From Brevundimonas sp. UBA6550 (GTDB lineage: Bacteria > Pseudomonadota > Alphaproteobacteria > Caulobacterales > Caulobacteraceae), in NCBI RefSeq assembly GCF_002434505.1, contig NZ_DJKE01000005.1, positions 248,001 to 312,000 on the forward strand: a DNA stretch of 64,000 bases, given 5' to 3'. Positions 32,423 through 41,555 of this stretch are shown here, piece after piece. The notes under the pieces were generated by a model, which was not told the DNA's origin, did not search any database, and saw only the letters and a program-made list of their open reading frames with translations. Position 1 is the stretch's first letter. Each line of letters starts with the position of its first letter. A program made the translations under genes and the position numbers.

Positions 32423-35400
32423 CCGACACACCGCCCGAGAACGGCTCCGACACCCGGCCCGCAACCGGGCGAGAAGAAACCACGCCCGCAAAGCCGACGC
32501 CGGCCAAACGGGCGCGCAAGCGGGGCCTGATCCGGCGCATCGCCCTGATCGCAGGCGCAATCGTCGCCGGTCTTCTGGTGCTGGTCGCGGCGGCCCTGGT
32601 GGCGGGGCGGTTCTACATCGCGTCGGACGGCGGGCGGCAGCTGGTGTTGGAGCGTATTCAGGACCTGAAGATCAGCCGCTATGGCCGGCTTAAGGTCTAT
32701 GGGCTGAAGGGCGACCTGCTCAGCGATTTCACCATCGACCGCATCACCCTGGCCGACAGCCAGGGCGTCTGGCTGGAGGCGAACAACCTCAGCATGGACT
32801 GGTCGTATCTGGCCCTGCTGAACCGCAGCTTCCACGCCAACGACATCAGGGCCGAGACCATCCGCGTGCTGCGCCGCCCGGTGGTGGAGCCGCCGACCAA
32901 CGAACCGTCCGGCCCTCAGCCGATCTCGGTCCGCATCGACAAGTTCGCCGCCAACATCGAACTGATGGAAGGCTTTTCCAAGGAATACGGCCGCTGGAGC
33001 CTGTCGGGCGACGCCAGCCTGCCGCGCAACGGCGCCAAGAGCGCGACGGTGAACGCCGACAGTCTGAACCGGCCCGGCGACTTCCTGCGTCTGGCGGCCA
33101 GTTTCGGCGGCAAGCTTGAGGACACGCGCCTGAACCTGCGCGCCAACGAGGCCCAGGGCGGGCCGCTGGCCGGGGCGCTGGGCTATTCGCCCGACCAGCC
33201 CTTCTCGGCGACGGCGGTGCTGAACGCAGACGTGGTCAACGCGCGCGTCCAGACGGGCCGGTTCGTGCCTCTGATCGTCCAGGGGCATTTCGGCGACAAG
33301 GGATCGCGCGTCTCGGGCTTCGCCGACTTCAGCGGCTCGGACCTGCTGGCGCCCTTCGTGACCAAGATCGGCCGCACCGCCCGCTTCGGCTTCGCCATGG
33401 TCCCGACGCCCGACAAGGCCAGCCAGGGCGTGGCCTGGAAGCTGATCTCCGACAACGTCCAGTCCGAGGCGCGCGGCCTGATCCGCAACTCCGACCGCAG
33501 TTCGCCGGACGGCGTCAAGCTGGACATCCAGACCGCGTCGCTGAGCCGGCTGGTCGGGTCCGACGTGGCCGGGCCGGCCGCCTATTCCGGCCTGTTCAAG
33601 GGCGACGCCCAGAACTGGAGCCTGAACGGCGCCGTGACCCTGCTGAACGCCAATGTGGCCAGCTATCGCGCCACGCGGATCGCCGGGCCGCTGAACCTGA
33701 TGGTCAAGAACGGTCGGATGGACCTGGACGGCGACATTCGCGCCAACGGCGGATCGGGCGAAGGCATCATCGGCGGCCTACTGGGCGCGTCGCCCCGCCT
33801 GCAGATGCAGGCGGCGCGAATGAAGGACGGCGCCATCCTGCTGAAGACGGTCGATCTGCAGGGTCAGGGGCTGACGCTGAACGGCTCCGGCTCGCGCAAT
33901 CTGCTGGGCGGAATGAGCTTCCGCGGCGAGGCGCAGCTGACGGACGCCAGGCGCGTGCTGCCGGACGCGCGCGGCGCCTTCGGCGGACCGATCCGGGCCT
34001 CGTCCGCGCGGGCCGGCGCGCCGTGGGTGCTGAACTTCGACGGACGCGGCCGCAACCTGACCATCGGCATGGAGGAGTTGGACCGGCTGCTGGGCAAGAC
34101 CCCGCGCCTGCAACTGGCCGGGCGGCTGAACGGCGGGCGGATCGAGGTCGAGCGCGGCGAACTGACCGGCGCGGCCGGCCGGGCCGGCGCCAAGGGTCTG
34201 ATCGAGACGGCGGGCCGGCTGCGGCTGGCGCTGGACTGGAACGCGCGCGGACCGTTCGCGGCCGGGCCGGTCGAGATCGGCGGCGACATGAACGGACGCG
34301 GCGCCTTGACCGGCACCCTGTCCCAGCCGCGCGTCGATCTGACCGCCGGCTTCCAGCAGGTCACGGCCGGCGCCCTGACGCTGAACAACGCCGACATGAC
34401 CCTGAGCTTCCGCAAGGGCGCGGATGCGTCGGACGGGCGGATCGCGGTGGTCAGCGGCTCGAACTATGGACCGGCCCGCGCCTCGGGCAACTTCTTCCTG
34501 GGCGGCAAGCGTATTCGGCTCAGCGATCTGGACGTCGACGCCGGCGGGGTGACGGCAAAGGGCGCCATCGCCCTGTCGAACAACATCCCCTCCAGCGCCG
34601 ACCTGACCTTTACGGCGCGGGCCGGCGCCTTCCTGGCCTCAGGCGAGGCCAACGGCCGCGTGCGGCTGACGGACGGCGTCGGATCGGACAGCGCCATTCT
34701 GGACGTCAACGGCCGCAATGTGCGGCTGGCGGGCCAGAGCTGGATCATCCGCACCCTGGACCTGAAGGGGCGCGGCACGCTGAACAACCTGCCCTTCACC
34801 CTGGCGCTGGACGTGGGCGGGACGACGCCGGCCCAGTTCAACGGCACGGGCGTCTATTCCCGCCAGAATACGACCCACGGCCTGACGCTGCGCGGCGGCG
34901 GCCGGGTGCGCGAGGTGGCCTTCACCACTCGCAGCCCCGCCTCGATCACCCTGAACGGGGCGAACCGGACGGCGCATCTGGACCTGGGCGTCGGCGGCGG
35001 CGTGCTGTTGGCCGATCTGAGGCAGGATGCGCGCAGCGTGGCGGTGCAGGCCGACCTAACGCGCGTGGACCTGGGCTCCATCTCCCCCGAACTGCGCGGC
35101 AGCGTGACCGGCCAGGTGGCGATGCGCGGCGCGGGCGGCGACCTGTCGGGCACGGCGAATGTCGACCTGCAGAACGTGCGCAGCATTGATGCGCCGCGTG
35201 GTCTGGCCGTGAACGGCCGGGTCGATGCGACCCTGGCCGGCGACCGCCTCAGCATCAAGGCGACGGCCGTGGACGAAGGCGCGGTTCAGGCGTCGGCCGA
35301 TGTGGTCCTGCCGGTCGAGGCCTCCGCCGCGCCGCTGAGGCTGGCCATCGCCCGGACCCGCGAAATGTCGGGGCGCGTGTCCATCAACGGCCAGATCCAG

Positions 35401-36681
35401 CCGATCTGGGACCTGTTCCTGGGCGGCGAGCGCAGCCTGGCGGGCCAGGTGGCGGGTCAGGCGACCATCGGCGGCACGCTGAACGCCCCGCGCCTGAACG
35501 GCCGGTTCGACCTGAGCCAGGGCAATTATCGCGAAAAAGCGGTGGGCCTGGTGCTCAGCGACCTGACGCTGCGGACCCGGTTCGACGACACGGCCGCCCA
35601 GATCGAGACCTTCACCGCCAACGACGGCAAGGGCGGAACCGTGTCCGGCCAGGGCCGCGTGGGTCTGCGCCAGGGTTCGGGCTCCAACGCCCAGCTGATG
35701 CTGAACCGGTTCCGGGTCATCGATAACGACATCGCCGAGGCGCGGGCTTCCGGCCCGATCACCATCGTTCGCGGCGCCGACGGCAATATCCAGCTGGGCG
35801 GCCAGATCGTGGTCGACGAGGCCAAGATCGAACCCGAACTGCCCGGATCAACCGGCATCGTCTCCATGGACGTGGTCGAGATCAATCGCCCCGGCGGCGA
35901 TCCGGTCGAAAGCGAGCAGAAGGCGCGCGGCCCGCAGATCGGCATGGACATCAGCCTGCGATCCTCGGGCGGCAAGGTGCGGGTCAACGGTCGCGGTCTG
36001 AACGTGATCCTGGACGTCAACGCCCGCGTGCGCGGCACCATCGCCAATCCGCAGCTGGCCGGTTCGGCCAATGTGGTGCGCGGCGACTATGAGTTCGCGG
36101 GCAAGCGGTTCGTGTTCGACGACACGGGCCGGGTCACCCTGTCGACCGATCCCAAGCAGATCCGCCTGAACCTGTCGGCGACGCGAGAAGACGCGGCTCT
36201 GACCGCCACCATCAACGTCACCGGCACGGCGGCCGAGCCGAAGATCGCCCTGACCTCCACCCCCTCCCTGCCCCAGGACGAAATCCTGTCGCAGGTGCTG
36301 TTCGGCCGGTCGGCGTCGCAGCTGTCGGCCTTCGAGGCGGCGCAGCTGGCGGCCGGGGTCGCGGCCCTGGCGGGCGGCGGCGGGTTCGACGTGATCGGCA
36401 ACCTGCGCGAACTGGCGGGCCTGGACCGGCTGTCGTTCGGCGGCGACGCCTCGGCGGTCACGGTGGCCGGCGGTCGCTACATCACCGACGACGTCTATCT
36501 GGAGGTCATCGGCGGCGGTCAGAACGGCGCGGCGGTGAAGGTGGAGTGGCAACCCCGCCGCAACGTCGCCATCGCCTCGCAGTTCGGCGGCCAGGGTCAG
36601 ACCAGCCTGTCGATCCGCTGGCGTCACGAAAGCCGCGAGGCCGGCGACCGTCGCCCCAACCGGGGCGGCCGCAACCGCTAG
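32419..36681 (+). CDS. tamB: TamB, inner-membrane-anchored periplasm-spanning protein
   Basis: A protein of 1420 residues starting at a TTG that overlaps the tamA stop codon by 4 bp. The first ~30 residues are polar and basic, and a single transmembrane helix follows (about residues 37-63). The rest is a long repetitive beta-rich region, as in the AsmA/TamB fold, and ends with the conserved DUF490 domain: FGRSASQLSAFEAAQLA and the YLEVIGGGQ...VKVEWQPRRNV segment. TamB partners TamA and probably moves phospholipids along a groove to the outer membrane. The shared TTG start suggests low, coupled translation of the pair. Confidence 0.92.
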   Translation: MTDTPPENGSDTRPATGREETTPAKPTPAKRARKRGLIRRIALIAGAIVAGLLVLVAAALVAGRFYIASDGGRQLVLERIQDLKISRYGRLKVYGLKGDLLSDFTIDRITLADSQGVWLEANNLSMDWSYLALLNRSFHANDIRAETIRVLRRPVVEPPTNEPSGPQPISVRIDKFAANIELMEGFSKEYGRWSLSGDASLPRNGAKSATVNADSLNRPGDFLRLAASFGGKLEDTRLNLRANEAQGGPLAGALGYSPDQPFSATAVLNADVVNARVQTGRFVPLIVQGHFGDKGSRVSGFADFSGSDLLAPFVTKIGRTARFGFAMVPTPDKASQGVAWKLISDNVQSEARGLIRNSDRSSPDGVKLDIQTASLSRLVGSDVAGPAAYSGLFKGDAQNWSLNGAVTLLNANVASYRATRIAGPLNLMVKNGRMDLDGDIRANGGSGEGIIGGLLGASPRLQMQAARMKDGAILLKTVDLQGQGLTLNGSGSRNLLGGMSFRGEAQLTDARRVLPDARGAFGGPIRASSARAGAPWVLNFDGRGRNLTIGMEELDRLLGKTPRLQLAGRLNGGRIEVERGELTGAAGRAGAKGLIETAGRLRLALDWNARGPFAAGPVEIGGDMNGRGALTGTLSQPRVDLTAGFQQVTAGALTLNNADMTLSFRKGADASDGRIAVVSGSNYGPARASGNFFLGGKRIRLSDLDVDAGGVTAKGAIALSNNIPSSADLTFTARAGAFLASGEANGRVRLTDGVGSDSAILDVNGRNVRLAGQSWIIRTLDLKGRGTLNNLPFTLALDVGGTTPAQFNGTGVYSRQNTTHGLTLRGGGRVREVAFTTRSPASITLNGANRTAHLDLGVGGGVLLADLRQDARSVAVQADLTRVDLGSISPELRGSVTGQVAMRGAGGDLSGTANVDLQNVRSIDAPRGLAVNGRVDATLAGDRLSIKATAVDEGAVQASADVVLPVEASAAPLRLAIARTREMSGRVSINGQIQPIWDLFLGGERSLAGQVAGQATIGGTLNAPRLNGRFDLSQGNYREKAVGLVLSDLTLRTRFDDTAAQIETFTANDGKGGTVSGQGRVGLRQGSGSNAQLMLNRFRVIDNDIAEARASGPITIVRGADGNIQLGGQIVVDEAKIEPELPGSTGIVSMDVVEINRPGGDPVESEQKARGPQIGMDISLRSSGGKVRVNGRGLNVILDVNARVRGTIANPQLAGSANVVRGDYEFAGKRFVFDDTGRVTLSTDPKQIRLNLSATREDAALTATINVTGTAAEPKIALTSTPSLPQDEILSQVLFGRSASQLSAFEAAQLAAGVAALAGGGGFDVIGNLRELAGLDRLSFGGDASAVTVAGGRYITDDVYLEVIGGGQNGAAVKVEWQPRRNVAIASQFGGQGQTSLSIRWRHESREAGDRRPNRGGRNR

Positions 36682-36697
36682 ACCGGGTTGCCCCCTA

Positions 36698-36733
36698 TTC
36701 CGCTCATCCCGCCTTTCGCCGGGATGAGCGGAA
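36698..36733. repeat. Short inverted repeat, REP-like, between tamB and arsC
   Basis: TTCCGCTCATCCC (36698-36710) pairs perfectly with GGGATGAGCGGAA (36721-36733). The core CCGCTCATCCCG is also the outer end of the longer repeats at 40000 and 49960. It lies between convergent genes and may serve as a bidirectional terminator. Confidence 0.8.
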
Positions 36734-36746
36734 GAAGAGGGATGTG

Positions 36747-37088
36747 CTAGAGAACCTCCAGCACCCGCTCCAGCGGGCGACCGACGACGGCGCCCTTGTC
36801 GGTCTCGACGATGGGGCGTTCGATCAGGATCGGCTGGGCCAAGGCGGCGGCCACCAGGGCCTCCTCATCGGCTCCGGCGTCGAGCAGCGCCTTGGCCTCG
36901 GTCTCCTTGCGGCGCATCAGCCCCGCCATGCCGACCCCGGTGCGCGACGCCAGCCGCGCCAGCGTCGCGCGGTCCCAGCCGGTCTTCAGATATTCGACCA
37001 CCGTCGGCTCGATCCCCCGTTCCCGCAGCAGGGCCAGGGCGTTGCGCGAGGTCGAGCATTTGGGATTGTGATACAGGACCACGGCCAT
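36747..37088 (-). CDS. ArsC-family (glutaredoxin-dependent) arsenate reductase-like protein
   Basis: A protein of 113 residues from the ATG at 37088. The active-site segment YHNPKCSTSRNAL (Cys at about residue 11) and the RPIVETDKGAVVGRP block match the ArsC branch of the thioredoxin fold. The start overlaps the stop of the membrane protein gene upstream by one base. No other ars genes are near, so it may be a general stress or housekeeping member rather than a true arsenic-resistance gene. Confidence 0.88.
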   Translation of the reverse strand: MAVVLYHNPKCSTSRNALALLRERGIEPTVVEYLKTGWDRATLARLASRTGVGMAGLMRRKETEAKALLDAGADEEALVAAALAQPILIERPIVETDKGAVVGRPLERVLEVL

Positions 37089-37630
37089 CAGGGTTCGCTC
37101 CTCAGACGATGCAGCATCATCGCGCCCTGCAGCGACGCCACATAGATGAAGGCCGAGATCGCCGCCGCCGGCCAGGTCGTCAGGGTGATCCACAGCGGCA
37201 GGTCCGGCGTCGGCATCGTGCCCAGCAGCCGCATCCCCATATTGGCCACCAGGCTATAGGCGATCAGGGCCAGCATGATGATGGGGATGGCGCGCGTCAT
37301 CGCCCGCCATTGAACCACCCCCAGCACGCCATAGAGCAGGACGGTGAAGACGGCGCCGGAAACCATGGCGAAGGGAAAGATCGCCTTCATCATCTCGCGC
37401 TGCATGGCGACCTGATCGGCCGACAGACCCATTCGGGCGTATTCGCCGCTCATCGCCGTTTCGAACCAGCCCGAGGTGAACATCCACCAGGTCGGGATCA
37501 GGCCGACGACCAGGGCGATGGCCAGGCCGAACACCATGGACCGGGCCGACCGTTGCGCCTCGGCCATGCCGCGCGGCACCTTCAGCGGGTTCATGGCCCG
37601 CAGCCACAGGGCGATGGTCGAACGGTTCAT
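37088..37630 (-). CDS. Hypothetical membrane protein
   Basis: A protein of 180 residues with four hydrophobic segments at about residues 30-55, 85-110, 115-137 and 145-170, with a long polar loop between the first and second. The N-terminal part is basic (LWLRAMNPLKVPRG) and probably cytoplasmic. The pattern resembles YIP1 or DUF-type four-helix proteins, but I do not recognise it with confidence. It is translationally coupled to the ArsC-like gene (TGATG). Confidence 0.7.
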   Translation of the reverse strand: MNRSTIALWLRAMNPLKVPRGMAEAQRSARSMVFGLAIALVVGLIPTWWMFTSGWFETAMSGEYARMGLSADQVAMQREMMKAIFPFAMVSGAVFTVLLYGVLGVVQWRAMTRAIPIIMLALIAYSLVANMGMRLLGTMPTPDLPLWITLTTWPAAAISAFIYVASLQGAMMLHRLRSEP

Positions 37631-37728
37631 GAGAGGGATCCCTTGTTCGGTCGGAAACTAGCGATGATCGGCGCTCACTTACAGACCCGTCCTTCACCTT
37701 TGTCGCCGGTCCGTCTAGGGTCCGGCCG

Positions 37729-38979
37729 ATGCGGATTCTGACCTCCGACCAGGCCGTCCTCGACCACGTCGCCGCGCGACGCGAGGCCATCATCGGGCGC
37801 ACTATCGACTGGGCGAACATCAACTCCGGCAGCCGCAACGCGGCCGGATTGAACGCCGTGCTGGATGCGCTGGAGGCCGAGGCCCGCCGCCTGCCCGCCG
37901 TGGTGCAGCGCATCCCGACCCAAGGCTCCACCAATGTGGCCGACGACGGCCGGGTGCGGACCGAGGCCCATGCCGATGCCCTGAAAATCACCGCCCGGCC
38001 CGAGGCGCCGATCCAGGTCGTGCTGACCGGCCACTACGACACCGTCTTTCCCGCCGACAGCCGGTTCCAGACCGTGACCACCCGCGCGGACGGCGCCCTG
38101 AACGGACCAGGCGTCGCGGACATGAAGGGCGGGATCAGCGTGTTTCTGGCCGCGCTGGAGGCGTTCGAAACCCATCCCGACCGTCACGGCGTCGGCTGGA
38201 CCGTGCTGCTGAGCCCTGACGAGGAGATCGGCTCGCCTGCGTCTGCGCCCCTGCTGGCCGAACTGGGCGCGCGCGGCCATGTCGGCCTGACCTATGAACC
38301 GGCCCTGGCCGACGGCACGCTGGCGGGCGCCCGCAAGGGCAGCGGAAACTATCATCTGATCGTCACCGGCCGCGCCGCCCACGCCGGTCGCGCCTTCGAC
38401 GAAGGCCGCAACGCCGTCGCAGGCGCCGCCATCATCGCCGCCGCCCTGCATGGGCTGAACGGCCGGCACGAGGGCGTGACGGTCAATGTCGCCAAGATTT
38501 CCGGCGGCGGCGCCCTGAACGTCGTCGCCGACAACGCTGTGGTGCGCTTCAACGTGCGGGTGCCGGACAAGGCCGCCGCCGACTGGATCGACGCCGCCGT
38601 CCGCGCCATCGCCGCCACGCCGCCGTTCGAGGGTCTGACGCTGGACCTGCACGGCGGCTTCACCCGCCCGCCCAAGCCGATGGACGCCGCCCAGACCGCC
38701 CTGTTCGAAGCCGTCAAGCAGGCCGGCGCCCTGTTGGGCCAGCCCATCGCCTGGAAGCCGTCAGGCGGGGTGTGCGAGGGCAACAATCTGCACGCCGCCG
38801 GCCTGCCCAACATCGACACCCTGGGGGTGCGGGGCGGCGACATCCATTCGGATCAGGAGTTCGCCTGGCCCGACAGCTTCGTCGAACGCGCCCAGCTCAG
38901 CGCACTGATCCTGTGCAAGATCGCTTCGGGCGAAATCGACGCGGCCAAATTGAAATCCCTGCGGATGGAAACCCTGTAG
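37729..38979 (+). CDS. M20-family metallopeptidase/deacylase at the head of the AST operon
   Basis: A protein of 416 residues related to carboxypeptidase G2 and ArgE/DapE. Metal ligands and catalytic residues are visible as GHYDTV (His, Asp), GVADMKGG (Asp), LSPDEEIG (Glu-Glu), TYEP (Glu) and GGDIHSDQEF (His). Its stop is one base before astA, so it belongs to the arginine succinyltransferase operon. The usual AstE (M14 family) is not in this window, so this enzyme may hydrolyse N-succinylglutamate in its place. That is inference from position and reaction type. No signal peptide is seen. Confidence 0.88.
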   Translation: MRILTSDQAVLDHVAARREAIIGRTIDWANINSGSRNAAGLNAVLDALEAEARRLPAVVQRIPTQGSTNVADDGRVRTEAHADALKITARPEAPIQVVLTGHYDTVFPADSRFQTVTTRADGALNGPGVADMKGGISVFLAALEAFETHPDRHGVGWTVLLSPDEEIGSPASAPLLAELGARGHVGLTYEPALADGTLAGARKGSGNYHLIVTGRAAHAGRAFDEGRNAVAGAAIIAAALHGLNGRHEGVTVNVAKISGGGALNVVADNAVVRFNVRVPDKAAADWIDAAVRAIAATPPFEGLTLDLHGGFTRPPKPMDAAQTALFEAVKQAGALLGQPIAWKPSGGVCEGNNLHAAGLPNIDTLGVRGGDIHSDQEFAWPDSFVERAQLSALILCKIASGEIDAAKLKSLRMETL

Positions 38980-38980
38980 A

Positions 38981-39988
38981 ATGCTTGTCGTCCGTCCCGC
39001 CGGCCCCGCCGACCTCGATCATCTGCTGGAACTGGCCATCCTGTCCGGCCCCGGTTTCACCAGCCTGCCCGAAGACCCCGACGCCCTATCCGACCGGCTG
39101 GAGCTGAGCCAGGCCAGTTTCCGGGGCGAGGTCACGCCGCAGGAGGCCTGGTACACCCTGATGCTGGAGGACGGCGACACCGGCGACATAGACGGCGTCG
39201 GCTCGGTCAAGGCGACCGTGGGGCTGAAGCGGCCCTTCTTCTCGTTCCGCGTGGTGAACAATACGGCGTCGTCGCCGTCCATCGGGGTCAAGCTGGATCA
39301 TCAGACCCTGGTGCTGGTCAACGAATGCACCGGCTGGACCGAGGTCGGATCGCTGTTCCTGAAGGCGGATCGGCGGAAGGGCGGCGCGGGCCGTCTGCTC
39401 AGCCAGTCGCGCTATATGCTGATCGGCGCCCAGCCCGAACTGTTCGCCGAGAATGTGCTGGCCGAACTGCGCGGCGTCTTTACGCCCGACGGCGCCTGCC
39501 CCTTCTGGGACCATGTGGCGCACAAGTTCTTCCCGATGGACTTCGACCACGCCGACCGGATGACCGGATCGACCGACAAACAGTTCATCCTGGACCTTGC
39601 CCCGCGTCACCCGATCTATGTCGAACTGCTGCCCGAACCGGCGCGGGCGGTGATCGGCAAGGTTCATCCGCAAGGGGTGCCGGCCATGGCCCTGCTGGAA
39701 AGCGAAGGCTTCCGCCCCAACGGCCTGGTGGACATCTTCGATGCGGGGCCGACCGTCTCGTGCGGGCGCGACAATATTCGCACGGTGCGCGATGCGCGGC
39801 GGCTGTCGGTCGAAATCGCAGACGGGGTGGAGGCCGAACTGCCCGCCCTGATCTCGACCGACAGCGTCGCCGCCTTCCGCGCCGTGCGCGCTAGGGCCGA
39901 CATCGACGGCGACACGGTTCGCCTGACCGCCGAAACCGCCGCCGCGCTGAAGGTGCGTAGCGGAGAGACTGTGCGGGTGAAATCGTGA
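38981..39988 (+). CDS. astA: Arginine N-succinyltransferase
   Basis: A protein of 335 residues that matches AstA. It begins with MLVVRPAGPADLDHLLELA and includes GPGFTSLPEDP, the ECTGWTEVGSLFL...LLSQSRYMLI stretch and the FWDHVAHKFFPMDF block near residues 180-195. It transfers succinyl from succinyl-CoA to the alpha-amino group of arginine, the first step of the AST pathway. Only one base separates it from the hydrolase gene. The next gene, astD, follows after a 30-bp-arm inverted repeat. Confidence 0.95.
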   Translation: MLVVRPAGPADLDHLLELAILSGPGFTSLPEDPDALSDRLELSQASFRGEVTPQEAWYTLMLEDGDTGDIDGVGSVKATVGLKRPFFSFRVVNNTASSPSIGVKLDHQTLVLVNECTGWTEVGSLFLKADRRKGGAGRLLSQSRYMLIGAQPELFAENVLAELRGVFTPDGACPFWDHVAHKFFPMDFDHADRMTGSTDKQFILDLAPRHPIYVELLPEPARAVIGKVHPQGVPAMALLESEGFRPNGLVDIFDAGPTVSCGRDNIRTVRDARRLSVEIADGVEAELPALISTDSVAAFRAVRARADIDGDTVRLTAETAAALKVRSGETVRVKS

Positions 39989-39999
39989 CGCCTCCCCTG

Positions 40000-40127
40000 C
40001 CGCTCATCCCGGCGAAAGCCGGGACCCAGCGCTTTGGGCGAAGGCTGCGTGAGATCAGTATTCGGCGCTCATCCGAGACGCCGACGATGCGAAAGACCTG
40101 GGTCCCGGCTTTCGCCGGGATGAGCGG
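40000..40127. repeat. Long inverted repeat with perfect 30-bp arms, within the AST operon
   Basis: Arms at 40000-40029 and 40098-40127 are perfect reverse complements over 30 bp. They start CCGCTCATCC and end CCGGGACCCAG on the left side. The same arms occur at 49960-49989 and 50057-50086, around a different centre. It lies between astA and astD on the operon transcript, so it would form a very stable mRNA hairpin there. Confidence 0.92.
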
Positions 40128-40139
40128 AGTATTTGTGCG

Positions 40140-41555
40140 ATGACCCGTTTCACCTCCACCGACCCCGCCACCGAAGCGACCAACTGGGAGGGCGAGGCCG
40201 CCAGCCCGGCCCAGGTCCAGTCCGCCGTGGACGCCGCCCGCGCCGCCTTCCCTGCCTGGGCCGACGCCCCGCGCGCCGAGCGGATCGAGGCGGCCAAACG
40301 CTATCAGGCCGTGCTGAAGGACCGCGCGCCCCAGATCGCCGAGGCCATCAGCCGCGAGACCGGCAAACCCCTGTGGGAGACCAAGACCGAAGCCGCCGCC
40401 ATGATCGGCAAGGTCGACATCTCGATCCGCGCCTATGACGAGCGCACCGGCGAGCGCACCAGCGACACTGCCTTCGGCCGCGCCACCCTGCGTCACCGTC
40501 CGCACGGCGTGGCGGCGGTGCTTGGGCCGTTCAACTTCCCCGGCCATCTGCCGAACGGCCATATCGTCCCCGCCCTGCTGGCCGGCGACACGGTGGTCTT
40601 CAAACCCTCGGAAGAGACGCCCCTGGTCGGACAGGTGATGGCCGAGGCCTTCGCCGCCGCCGACCTGCCGACCGGCGTGGTCAATGTGGTTCAGGGCGGG
40701 CGCGATACGGGTGCGGCCCTGCTGGACGCCGGCATCGACGCCCTGATGTTCACCGGATCTGGCGCGGCGGGCGCGCATTTCCGGCGCAAGTTCGCCGACG
40801 ATCCCCACGTTATCCTGGCGCTGGAGCTGGGCGGCAACAATCCGCTGGTCGTCTGGGATGCGGCCGACGCCGAGGCCGTGGCGGGCATCGCGGTCCAGTC
40901 CGCCTTCATCACCACCGGCCAGCGTTGCTCGTGCGCGCGTCGCCTGATCGTGCCGGAAGGCGCGCAGGGCGATGCGATCATCGAGGCCGTCGCCGCCCTG
41001 TCCGACCGTCTGGTCTTCGGCCCGTGGGACAGCGATCCCGAACCCTATGCCGGGCCGCTGATTTCGGCCCATGCCGCCGAGGCCGCATTGAAGGCCCTGC
41101 AGGAACGGATCGACAGGGGTGCCAAAGTCATCCGCGCCTCCGGCCCCGTCGCCAATCTGCCCGGCGCCTTCGTCAGACCGGCCATCATAGACGTGACGGG
41201 GATCGACGTGCCGGACGAGGAGATGTTCGCGCCCTTCCTGTCGGTGACGCGGGTTGCGACCTTCGACGCCGCGATCCAGGCGGCCAACGCCACCCGTTAC
41301 GGCCTGTCCGCCGGTCTGGTCAGCGATGATCCGAGGAACTGGGACCATTTCATCCGCCGCATCCGCGCGGGCGTGGTCAACTTCAACCGTCCGACGACGG
41401 GGGCCGCGGGCGACATGCCCTTCGGCGGTCTGGGCGCCAGCGGCAACCACCGCCCCAGCGCCTACTACGCCGCCGACTACTGCGCCTATCCGGTCGCCAG
41501 CTTCGAAGCAGACGCGGTCGCCAATATCGAAGGCGAGATCAAGGGGCTGCGATGA
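40140..41555 (+). CDS. astD: N-succinylglutamate 5-semialdehyde dehydrogenase
   Basis: A protein of 471 residues in the aldehyde dehydrogenase family. The catalytic Glu is in LELGGNNPLVVWD (about residues 228-240) and the catalytic Cys in TTGQRCSCARR (about residue 263). FGPFNFPGHLPNG and FTGSGAAG fit AstD specifically. It oxidises N-succinylglutamate semialdehyde to N-succinylglutamate with NAD. The start follows the inverted repeat by 12 bp and its stop overlaps astB. Confidence 0.94.
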   Translation: MTRFTSTDPATEATNWEGEAASPAQVQSAVDAARAAFPAWADAPRAERIEAAKRYQAVLKDRAPQIAEAISRETGKPLWETKTEAAAMIGKVDISIRAYDERTGERTSDTAFGRATLRHRPHGVAAVLGPFNFPGHLPNGHIVPALLAGDTVVFKPSEETPLVGQVMAEAFAAADLPTGVVNVVQGGRDTGAALLDAGIDALMFTGSGAAGAHFRRKFADDPHVILALELGGNNPLVVWDAADAEAVAGIAVQSAFITTGQRCSCARRLIVPEGAQGDAIIEAVAALSDRLVFGPWDSDPEPYAGPLISAHAAEAALKALQERIDRGAKVIRASGPVANLPGAFVRPAIIDVTGIDVPDEEMFAPFLSVTRVATFDAAIQAANATRYGLSAGLVSDDPRNWDHFIRRIRAGVVNFNRPTTGAAGDMPFGGLGASGNHRPSAYYAADYCAYPVASFEADAVANIEGEIKGLR

